Part shown: one piece after another, positions 57,934 through 64,000 of the stretch
Layout: each line of letters opens with the position of its first letter
How positions within the stretch are numbered: position 1 is the first letter of the stretch
Assembly: GCF_001983955.1 (NCBI RefSeq)
Contig: NZ_CP019562.1
Coordinates: forward strand, 1,302,001-1,366,000
Direction: 5' to 3'
DNA: 64,000 nt
Origin: Streptococcus oralis
GTDB lineage: Bacteria > Bacillota > Bacilli > Lactobacillales > Streptococcaceae
Translations under genes and position numbers: made by a program
The notes under the pieces: model-generated
Told to the model about the DNA's origin: nothing
Database searches by the model: none
The model's input: the letters and a program-made list of their open reading frames with translations, nothing else

Positions 57934-58485
57934 TCACCTGTCCTCCCTACTTATCTGGTAATAAATAAGGTCCGCAACGTAGTCTTTTCTCTCCACACCA
58001 TTGGCAATGGTTTTTAGATAAGACATTTCCGCTTTTTCCATCACACGGCCTGAAGCTGGGTTGAGACTGGCGTAACGAGCTCTGACTTTTTGAAAGCCTG
58101 CTTGAGTAAAACAAAAGTCTAACACAGCTTTCAAGGCCTCCGTCATCATACCACGACCCCAATAATCTTTTCCTAAAACATACCCAATTTCACAACTTAA
58201 ATCTTCCTCGTGCATTTCAATGATGCTGATATCTCCTATCACATGCTCAGGGTTTTCTTTGAGACAAATGGCCCATTTGTAATAGTTGGGATTGGTATAG
58301 GATGCAACCCAATTTCGAATCGAGTTCCGAGTCACCTCAACATCAGGATGAGGATCCCAAGAGACATAGATTAGATTCTCAGCAGACGAAGCCCAATTTT
58401 GAAACATGGCTTCCGCATCACTCTCCACAAATCTTCTCAAGATTAAACGTTCCGTCTCTAACATTTGCGTACCGATTGCTTTCAT
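57934..58485 (-). CDS. GNAT acetyltransferase, RimJ/RimL-type
   Basis: This 183-residue protein has an Acetyltransf_3 pattern. ETERLILRRFVESDAEAMFQNW leads the domain, with acetyl-CoA loop residues in YVLGKDYWGRGMMTEALKAVL and VRARYASLNPASGRVMEK downstream. It probably acetylates a protein N-terminus or small amine; the target is unknown. The start at 58485 (MKAIGTQ) has a GCGAGGT ribosome site. That site is part of a leader motif that recurs twice upstream (see the 58.5-58.8 kb region). Confidence 0.87.
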   Translation of the reverse strand: MKAIGTQMLETERLILRRFVESDAEAMFQNWASSAENLIYVSWDPHPDVEVTRNSIRNWVASYTNPNYYKWAICLKENPEHVIGDISIIEMHEEDLSCEIGYVLGKDYWGRGMMTEALKAVLDFCFTQAGFQKVRARYASLNPASGRVMEKAEMSYLKTIANGVERKDYVADLIYYQISREDR

Positions 58486-58833
58486 AATGTTACCTCGCTT
58501 TCTAAGCTTAAGGCTCAAGATAAAAAAGTCCCCGGACCTTCTTCGCTTTCTTATTTCTAGGTTCAGGGTAAAAAGACTAAACTCAGTAATAGCTAGAAAA
58601 CAAGTGTTTTATCTAGTCCCTTGACGCAGTCGCTGTCTGGTTTGAAATGCGCTTTACCAAGCTTTTTCAAACCTAGTCATCGTTGCGGGGGTGAGACAAG
58701 GAAAATCGAACTCTACGAGTTACCAAATCTGCCTCGCTTTCTCATTTCTAGACTCAGGGTAAAAACCTCCACTGGAGGTTTTTCTTGCTTCCCAGTTTCT
58801 AGGCAAGAAGCTAAAAAGGTCCCCCGGACCTTT
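58486..58833. other. Spacer of repeated hairpins and leader motifs
   Basis: There is no gene. On the minus strand, from nadE towards the GNAT gene, it contains hairpin 58813-58835 (nadE terminator), hairpin 58761-58783, leader motif copy B (58735-58765), a 160-bp segment, and a larger stem-loop with T5 (58575-58618). Then come copy A (58544-58574), a small GC hairpin (58524-58541) and copy C (58496-58527), which provides the GNAT ribosome site. Copies A and B agree at 28 of 31 bases. The pattern suggests leftover leader regions of lost genes or a serial attenuator. Confidence 0.7.
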
Positions 58834-58835
58834 TT
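58813..58835 (-). terminator. nadE terminator
   Basis: A 10-bp stem (AAAAAGGTCC / GGACCTTTTT) with a 3-nt CCC loop overlaps the nadE stop and ends in T residues on the minus strand. Confidence 0.8.
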
Positions 58836-59658
58836 ACTCCCAAAAGTCATCAAATACGGTGATTGGTAGGTGGCGTTTGTGTTGGCCTTTGTGCCACCAG
58901 TTTTCGATAGTTGCTTGGGCTTCTGGACTGATGGTTTTGCCTTCAAGGTAGTCATCAATTTCTGCATAAGTGACTCCCAAGGCTACTTCGTCTGCAATAC
59001 CTGGTTTTTCTTCTTCCAAATCTGCTGTTGGGATTTTTTCATAAAGGGCTGGGTCTGCACCAAGTTCCTTCAAGAGTTGTTTTCCTTGGCGTTTATTGAG
59101 GCGGTAAAGAGGGAGAATGTCTGCACCACCATCACCAAACTTAGTAAAGAAACCTGTGATATTTTCCGCAGCATGGTCTGTTCCAATGACGGCTCCGCTA
59201 TGGGCACCCGCAAGGGCATATTGAGCAATCATACGACTACGAGCTTTAATATTGCCCTTGTTAAAGTCTGAAACAGGACTTCCTGTCGCTTCGACTGCAG
59301 CTGTCATAGCATCAGCTGATTCCTTGATATTTACAACTAGACTGACATCTGGCTGGATGAAAGCAAGAGCTTTTTGAGCATCTGCTTCATCAGCTTGCAC
59401 TCCGTATGGCAGGCGGACAGCGATAAATTGGTAGCTGTCATCTCCTGTCTCTGCTCGCATTTCTTCCATCGCTAATTGTGCCAAGCGCCCCGCCAAGGTT
59501 GAGTCTTGACCCCCAGAAATCCCTAGTACAAAGGTTTTAAGGAAGGGGTGTTTTTTCAAGTATCTCTTTAAGAAGTCAATCGAACGACGAATTTCTTCCT
59601 GAGCATCAATCACTGGTTTGACGCCCAGTTGCTGGATAATGGTCTCTTGCAAACTCAT
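58834..59658 (-). CDS. nadE: NH3-dependent NAD+ synthetase
   Basis: This 274-residue protein has the PP-loop motif [18 protein letters not shown] (SGGxDS). [33 protein letters not shown] and [17 protein letters not shown] also match NadE. It amidates nicotinic acid adenine dinucleotide to NAD+ with ammonia (no glutaminase domain). It overlaps the pncB stop by 4 bp (ATGA), so the two salvage enzymes are translationally coupled. Confidence 0.96.
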   Translation of the reverse strand: MSLQETIIQQLGVKPVIDAQEEIRRSIDFLKRYLKKHPFLKTFVLGISGGQDSTLAGRLAQLAMEEMRAETGDDSYQFIAVRLPYGVQADEADAQKALAFIQPDVSLVVNIKESADAMTAAVEATGSPVSDFNKGNIKARSRMIAQYALAGAHSGAVIGTDHAAENITGFFTKFGDGGADILPLYRLNKRQGKQLLKELGADPALYEKIPTADLEEEKPGIADEVALGVTYAEIDDYLEGKTISPEAQATIENWWHKGQHKRHLPITVFDDFWE

Positions 59659-61115
59659 TCTTCTTCTCCTTCACCAAGGGCTTCTTTGCGCATCTTGTCA
59701 ATCAAGTCCATTTTGTCCTGCCAAATATCGCGCGCCAAGTCTACCGGGTAATGTTGCGGATTGAGTACCCGTTTATACTCATCCCAAAGCTTGTCAAATT
59801 CCTTACGAGCATAGGCTTGAATGTCAGTCAAACTAGGCAAATCGTAAACTAATGTTCCTTCTTTGAAGATGTCCACCAAGAGAGGAACAGCATCAAAATT
59901 ACGAACGGTCTTCTTGATGTAAGTATAGGTCGGATGGAACATTTTGATTTCTGTCATGCTGGCAACATCCACACCATCATAAGTAATGTAGTCACCTTCT
60001 GACTTGCCTTTTTCACGACTGGTAATGCGCCATACTTGCTTCTTACCTGGGGTCGATACTTTTTCAGCATTACTTGAAAGCTTGATGGTATTGCGCATCT
60101 TACCAGTTTCATCTTCAATAGCCACAATCTTATAAACTGCCCCAAGAGCTGGCTGATCATAGGCTGTAATCAGCTTGGTACCCACCCCCCAGACATCAAT
60201 CTTAGCGTGTTGCATTTTGAGGTTAAGGATAGTATTTTCATCTAGGTCATTGGAAGCGTAAATTTTGGCATCTGGGTATCCAGCCTCATCTAACTGTTGA
60301 CGAACTTTCTTGGAAATATAGGCTATATCCCCTGAGTCAATACGAACGCCTTTAAAATTGATCTTATCACCTAACTCACGCGCTACCTGAATGGCAGCTG
60401 GCACACCGATACGAAGCGTATCATAAGTATCTACTAGAAAGACACAGTCACGATGGGTTGATGCATAAGCCTTGAAGGCTTCATAGTCGTTTCCATAAAC
60501 CTGTACCAAGGCATGGGCATGAGTTCCTAGAACGGGAATCCCAAAGAGCTTCCCTGCTCGCACGTTGCTGGTTCCGTTGGCGCCACCAATCACAGCTGCG
60601 CGTGTTCCCCAGATAGCTGCATCCATTTCTTGCGCACGACGTGTCCCGAATTCCATCAAGGGTTCATCTTCAATGACCGAACGAATACGTGCTGCCTTGG
60701 TCGCTATCAAGGTTTGAAAGTTAACGATGTTTAAGAGAGCCGTTTCGACCAATTGACATTGAGCTAGAGGACCTTCTACCTGTACAATCGGCTCATTAGC
60801 AAAAACCAAGTCCCCTTCCTGAGCAGAACGAACCGTTAGTTCTAACTTGAGATTTCGTAGGTAATCCAAGAATTCTCCATGATACCCAAGCGTCTCCAAG
60901 TAGGCAATATCGCTATCTGAAAAGCGTAAGTCTTCAAGATAATGTACAATTCTTTCCAAACCAGCAAAAACTGCATAACCGTTCTGAAAAGGTTGCTGGC
61001 GGAAATAAACTTCAAAGACCGCCTTCTTATTGTGAATTCCTTGGTCAAAGTAAACTTGCATCATGTTAATCTGGTACAAGTCCGTGTGCAATGTCAAACT
61101 ATCATCTGGATACAT
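59655..61115 (-). CDS. pncB: Nicotinate phosphoribosyltransferase
   Basis: This 486-residue protein carries the NAPRTase pattern: [14 protein letters not shown] at the N-terminus, [33 protein letters not shown]-equivalent [19 protein letters not shown] and SNDLDENTI. It makes nicotinate mononucleotide from nicotinate and PRPP with ATP hydrolysis, the first step of NAD salvage, followed by NadE downstream. It has a GGAAGAAGGAAAA ribosome site and a TGn-extended TATAAT at 61191-61196. Confidence 0.95.
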   Translation of the reverse strand: MYPDDSLTLHTDLYQINMMQVYFDQGIHNKKAVFEVYFRQQPFQNGYAVFAGLERIVHYLEDLRFSDSDIAYLETLGYHGEFLDYLRNLKLELTVRSAQEGDLVFANEPIVQVEGPLAQCQLVETALLNIVNFQTLIATKAARIRSVIEDEPLMEFGTRRAQEMDAAIWGTRAAVIGGANGTSNVRAGKLFGIPVLGTHAHALVQVYGNDYEAFKAYASTHRDCVFLVDTYDTLRIGVPAAIQVARELGDKINFKGVRIDSGDIAYISKKVRQQLDEAGYPDAKIYASNDLDENTILNLKMQHAKIDVWGVGTKLITAYDQPALGAVYKIVAIEDETGKMRNTIKLSSNAEKVSTPGKKQVWRITSREKGKSEGDYITYDGVDVASMTEIKMFHPTYTYIKKTVRNFDAVPLLVDIFKEGTLVYDLPSLTDIQAYARKEFDKLWDEYKRVLNPQHYPVDLARDIWQDKMDLIDKMRKEALGEGEEE

Positions 61116-61190
61116 CTGTTTTCCTTCTTCCTACTTTACAAAGGTATGAACGTATTCTACCACTTTCACACCGTCCGATAAATTAGTACT

Positions 61191-61196
61191 ATTATA
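61191..61196 (-). promoter_or_regulatory. pncB-nadE promoter (-10)
   Basis: TGTTATAAT on the minus strand lies about 75 nt upstream of the pncB ATG. The intervening leader shows no obvious strong hairpin. Confidence 0.55.
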
Positions 61197-61231
61197 ACAC
61201 ATTTTACCGAGATTGATAAAAAGCTAACAAG

Positions 61232-61720
61232 CTATTCTCCATTCTCCAGTTCATCCATATCTTGCTCAAACTTTTTTTGAGCCCATTCGCCATAACTTTT
61301 AAGGCCGAGATTGCCGATAAAAACCCAAGGAAGGTAAATCAGATAAGTAAGGACCCAAGTAGACAAATATTTAACGTTCAGAGGATTGTGCTGATAAATT
61401 TCGATATTGAATTGATAATTCTCCAACATCAAGAGAGTCGTAATAGCGAGAGTTACCAGCAAACACCCTACAATCGTAAAATGAAAACGACTATAGTAGG
61501 TCACTCCAAGTTGTCGTGCACGATTGAAAAAGAAGAAAATTCCTAAAAGAAGGGTAACCAGAAGAATATTAGGATTAAAAAGAGCAGGTGCTAACACAGC
61601 CACCAAATAACTTAGGAGAATGAGCCCGATAAACACATTAAAAGACTCTGTCCCAGCTTTATTCATCAGTTGTTCTTCTCTTTCGTCTAGTAATTGATAA
61701 TAAAAAAATCTATTTTTCAT
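61232..61720 (-). CDS. Small membrane protein (DUF6773-like), third gene of XRE operon
   Basis: This 162-residue protein has four to five hydrophobic segments and an acidic tail (QDMDELENGE). It starts MKNRFFYYQLLDEREEQL, like its upstream neighbour's MKNRKKLVIKDERTEKL, and the pair look like diverged paralogues of a DUF6773-type membrane family. It overlaps the preceding gene by 11 bp with the same junction sequence as the next overlap upstream. The function is unknown. XRE-plus-membrane-protein cassettes of this kind are common in Firmicutes. Confidence 0.75.
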   Translation of the reverse strand: MKNRFFYYQLLDEREEQLMNKAGTESFNVFIGLILLSYLVAVLAPALFNPNILLVTLLLGIFFFFNRARQLGVTYYSRFHFTIVGCLLVTLAITTLLMLENYQFNIEIYQHNPLNVKYLSTWVLTYLIYLPWVFIGNLGLKSYGEWAQKKFEQDMDELENGE

Positions 61721-62183
61721 CTTCTTCCTCCCAAACTTGCTGATTTCTGCGATTCAAGTATAGGATAACTCTATCCATAGAAAAACTCCCAACGAGATAG
61801 ATGATAACTGCTAGAACCACTTTTAGGGAGTACTTCCAAGTCAATAGATTGACCAGTTCCTCGCGATTGCCTACGATATCAATCAATAAAATCACTATAG
61901 AAAATCCCAAAGCAGATAAAATTCTTTCTTTTCCAGTATTCTCAACAATATCTCGAATATCAATCCCTACATACATGCGGCGAATAATGGCATACAAACC
62001 GACTCCAATCAATAAAAGTAATTCTGGTAAATAGGACAGAAGTGTTAAATTGAAGATATAAAGTTTTGCAAAAATTTCCAGTGCCAAAAATAGGCACATT
62101 CCCAAGAGAATTTCTCCTGAAATGTTTCCGTCCAATTTTTCCGTACGTTCATCTTTGATCACAAGTTTCTTTCTATTTTTCAT
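61710..62183 (-). CDS. Small membrane protein (DUF6773-like), second gene of XRE operon
   Basis: This 157-residue protein has four hydrophobic segments (about 28-48, 52-70, 92-110 and 122-140) and a charged C-terminus ending WEEEDEK. The codons of that tail also form the ribosome site (GGAGGAAGAAG) for the following gene. The N-terminal KDERTEKLDGNISGE segment fits DUF6773-type proteins. No catalytic motif is visible. It is translationally coupled to both neighbours by 11-bp overlaps. Confidence 0.75.
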   Translation of the reverse strand: MKNRKKLVIKDERTEKLDGNISGEILLGMCLFLALEIFAKLYIFNLTLLSYLPELLLLIGVGLYAIIRRMYVGIDIRDIVENTGKERILSALGFSIVILLIDIVGNREELVNLLTWKYSLKVVLAVIIYLVGSFSMDRVILYLNRRNQQVWEEEDEK

Positions 62184-62382
62184 CTTCTTCCTCCCAAAAT
62201 AATTGATCTAAAGTTTTGCCTAAACATCTGCAAATGGACTGACAGAGTGAGAGACTAGGATTGTATTTCCCAGCTTCAATCAAGCCTATAGTCTGCCTAG
62301 TAACACCCACAGCCTCTGCCAAATCCCCTTGTGTTAAATCAAGCTCCACACGAGCTAATTTTAATTTTAAATTTTTAGCCAC
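62173..62382 (-). CDS. XRE-family helix-turn-helix regulator
   Basis: This 69-residue protein is essentially a single HTH_3 domain (ARVELDLTQGDLAEAVGVTRQTIGLIEAGKYNPSLSLC), as in the YozG/PF01381 group of short regulators. The start is GTG at 62382 with an AGGAGG ribosome site. Its tail WEEEDEK carries the ribosome site of the next gene. It probably represses its own operon through the AT-rich dyad around the promoter at 62430-62457. Confidence 0.9.
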   Translation of the reverse strand: MAKNLKLKLARVELDLTQGDLAEAVGVTRQTIGLIEAGKYNPSLSLCQSICRCLGKTLDQLFWEEEDEK

Positions 62383-62429
62383 TAGAGTCCTCCTTCACAT
62401 TTTTTAAAAGTTGCGCTTCTTTTAAAAAC

Positions 62430-62457
62430 ATTATACCATATATCTAACTTAATGCAA
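62430..62457 (-). promoter_or_regulatory. Promoter of XRE operon
   Basis: On the minus strand TTGCAT (62452-62457), a 16-bp spacer and TATAAT (62430-62435) lie about 50 nt upstream of the GTG start. The spacer contains repeated ATATAT stretches that could be the operator of the XRE protein. Confidence 0.65.
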
Positions 62458-62490
62458 TATATAAATGTCATTTTGTAAGATTTTATTAAC

Positions 62491-62525
62491 AAAAAAACTC
62501 TCTACCATCTTACATGATAAAGAGT
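62491..62525 (-). terminator. Terminator of second GNAT gene
   Basis: A 12-bp stem (ACTCTCTACCAT with ATGATAAAGAGT, G-U pairs in the RNA) and a 5-nt loop are followed on the minus strand by a T7 run. Confidence 0.75.
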
Positions 62526-62580
62526 ATTCGTTCTTTTTTGATACTTAGCTAAGTTCCTCTCCAAAAGAAAGAAGTCTAGG

Positions 62581-62991
62581 TCACAAATCCTTTTGGTAAT
62601 AAAATCTTTGCCCTGTGTAGGGATAGTCTTGCAAGGTAAAGACTTCCTTGTAGCCATGGCTTATATAAAAATCTGGCGCTTGAAACTGGTAAGTATTGAC
62701 AAAAGCAAAACGACAGTTTCGTTTCTTGGCTTCATTTTCTGCTCGCTGCAATAGTTTTGAACCAATTCCTTGTCCCCGTAATTCCTCTTTCACAAACAGA
62801 TATTCGATTTCCAACCAATTTCCGAAAGTCTCAGCTACTAAGCCCGCCAAGAGATTGCCCTTTTCATCTTCGAGATAAAGATTCAGTGGCTTACTTTCAG
62901 CCTCTTCTCTTTTAGAACGATTATAAGCACGAATCAAATTCCCTATTTCTTGCGCTTTATGCGACTCCTTATTTTCCAATCTAACGTGCAT
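62581..62991 (-). CDS. GNAT acetyltransferase
   Basis: This 136-residue single GNAT domain has the acetyl-CoA loop ELRGQGIGSKLLQRAENEA (Q/RxxGxG/A), preceded by WLEIEYLFVKEE (strand 4) and followed by FVNTYQFQAPDFYISHGYKEVFTL. That last stretch is a pattern seen in small antibiotic- or amine-modifying GNATs. The substrate is unknown. It is monocistronic with its own terminator. Confidence 0.88.
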   Translation of the reverse strand: MHVRLENKESHKAQEIGNLIRAYNRSKREEAESKPLNLYLEDEKGNLLAGLVAETFGNWLEIEYLFVKEELRGQGIGSKLLQRAENEAKKRNCRFAFVNTYQFQAPDFYISHGYKEVFTLQDYPYTGQRFYYQKDL

Positions 62992-63057
62992 CCAAACCTC
63001 CTTAGAACTGCTACAGCTTGATTATAATCCTATTTTAATAGACTGTCAAACTAGAAA

Positions 63058-63083
63058 AACTCACCAAACAGAGTTGATGAGTT
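63058..63083 (-). terminator. Terminator of permease gene
   Basis: An imperfect stem (AACTCACCAA / TTGATGAGTT) with a short loop is followed on the minus strand by five T residues, just after the permease stop. Confidence 0.75.
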
Positions 63084-63089
63084 CATGAT

Positions 63090-64000
63090 TTATTTTCTAA
63101 ATTTCCACTGACTATAAATCCCAAAAACAAGGATCCAGATAGCAGAACCAACTGCCCCCATGAAAGTAGACTCTTGCAAAAAGAGAGTCACAAAAACAAA
63201 GACAAAAAAGAGAATGGTTAGGGGATTAAGCAAGCGATACTGAGGCATGAGGTAGCCATCAGCCATGAAATCTTGTGACTTGCGGTATTTGAGATGGGCC
63301 ACCATTATCAAGATATAAATCGCGATGTAAACGCCTGATGAGGATGCTGTGATCAAAGCAAAGGCATCTGAAACACCAGGTAGCACATTGATAAAGGCAG
63401 CCAGAGCAATCAAGATCGCTGAGGCGATGATGGCATTTTGTGGAACATTGTGGCGAGAAAGGGTATCGACCTTGATGGCCCTTAAGAAACGATTGGGCGA
63501 ATCATGGGCAATCTGATATAAGTGTCTCCCTGTTGAGTAGAGAGTTGAGTTAAGAGCAGACGCTGCTGAGGTCAAGACAACAAAGTTGATTAGAGCCGCC
63601 GCCCACTTGATCCCTGCCAGTTCAAAAACCGTTACAAAAGGAGAATCTGAAGAATTAAGATAAGACCAAGGAATAATGGCCATAATCGCAATGAGAGCTC
63701 CCCCGTAGAAGAAGATAATTCTGAGAGGAATTTCCTTGACAGCTTTGGGCAAGACCTGACGAGGGTTCTTTGTTTCAGAAGTTGTCACCCCGATAAACTC
63801 AATCATCAGATAGGCAAAAAATACCATTTGAAAGGCCATGACAAAGTTCATAACTCCGTTTGGAAAAAGAGAGAATTGGTCACTGATATTTGCCAAACTT
63901 GCAACACCATGGGGTGTCTTAAAGCCTGTCAAAACCATAAAGACTCCTGTTGCAATCATGGCTAAAATCGCTACAATCTTGACCATAGCAAACCAAAACT
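63090..64000 (-). CDS. Amino acid permease (APC family), 5' end outside window
   Basis: The visible part is about 303 residues and continues in frame to the window edge (FWFAMVKIVAILAMI precedes the first internal Met), so the N-terminal third or more is missing. It has seven or eight membrane helices with the APC-family segments FFAYLMIEFIGVTTSETKNPRQVLPKAVKEIP and ALNSTLYSTGRHLYQIA, close to the D-serine/D-alanine/glycine or aromatic amino acid permease group. It imports amino acids with protons; the exact substrate is not determinable. Confidence 0.9.
   Translation of the reverse strand, partial: FWFAMVKIVAILAMIATGVFMVLTGFKTPHGVASLANISDQFSLFPNGVMNFVMAFQMVFFAYLMIEFIGVTTSETKNPRQVLPKAVKEIPLRIIFFYGGALIAIMAIIPWSYLNSSDSPFVTVFELAGIKWAAALINFVVLTSAASALNSTLYSTGRHLYQIAHDSPNRFLRAIKVDTLSRHNVPQNAIIASAILIALAAFINVLPGVSDAFALITASSSGVYIAIYILIMVAHLKYRKSQDFMADGYLMPQYRLLNPLTILFFVFVFVTLFLQESTFMGAVGSAIWILVFGIYSQWKFRK

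Overview
The window is a piece of chromosome from a mitis-group streptococcus (Streptococcus mitis / S. oralis / close pneumococcal relative). This is inferred from protein families, not from a database search. The markers are choline-binding repeat proteins, a ZmpB-type N-terminally LPxTG-anchored metalloprotease beside a YesM/AraC two-component pair, a BgaA-type surface beta-galactosidase whose catalytic glutamates fall at residues 564 and 645 as in the pneumococcal enzyme, a CcdA1-Etrx1-MsrAB2 operon, and low-GC DNA. Almost everything is on the minus strand.

Left block (1-15.1 kb) is mainly housekeeping: a HAD hydrolase cut by the window edge, an acyl-ACP thioesterase, HemW, a YtxH/DUF948/Lgt/HprK operon in which lgt carries a one-base frameshift, rpsU, nagB (with a clear NagR-type operator between its -35 and -10), queA, a BrkB membrane protein, a Na+/H+ antiporter, the MnmM tRNA methyltransferase with its radical-SAM partner, a DUF3397 membrane protein and a methyltransferase. 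Two unrecognised genes (5.3-6.3 kb and 6.6-7.1 kb) flank rpsU.

Surface-adhesin block (15.3-31.7 kb): three consecutive sortase substrates with near-identical LPNTG sorting signals. They are a 1120-residue CnaB/pilin-linker adhesin, a 1597-residue adhesin with ten ~114-residue SpaA/CnaB-like repeats, and a 2412-residue BgaA homologue under an apparent CcpA site.

Middle block (32.0-46.4 kb): a miaA-hflX-(hypothetical)-rnz-(hypothetical)-SDR operon, a DUF3042 gene, thyA, glucokinase, then two paralogous choline-binding proteins with Lipoprotein_Ltp-type C-terminal domains separated by an IS30-family relic, then pabB (fused to a PabC-like lyase). Next (46.5-57.8 kb) come zmpB, a UPF0340 protein, the two-component system, and the extracytoplasmic methionine-sulfoxide repair operon. 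Right block (57.9-64 kb): GNAT, nadE-pncB, an XRE regulator with two small membrane proteins, another GNAT, and an amino-acid permease cut by the window edge.

Points most worth following are: (i) the Ltp-domain choline-binding pair, since Ltp domains are known from a phage superinfection-exclusion lipoprotein; (ii) the lgt frameshift in a genome that still encodes lipoproteins such as Etrx1; (iii) four genes (hemW, the TIGR01212 radical-SAM gene, the DUF3397 gene, pabB) whose ATG lies 6-7 nt after a good -10 box with no Shine-Dalgarno, suggesting leaderless mRNAs; (iv) a 350-bp spacer built of three rounds of hairpin plus a conserved leader motif before a GNAT gene; (v) a duplicated 26-bp translational-coupling junction in the XRE operon.
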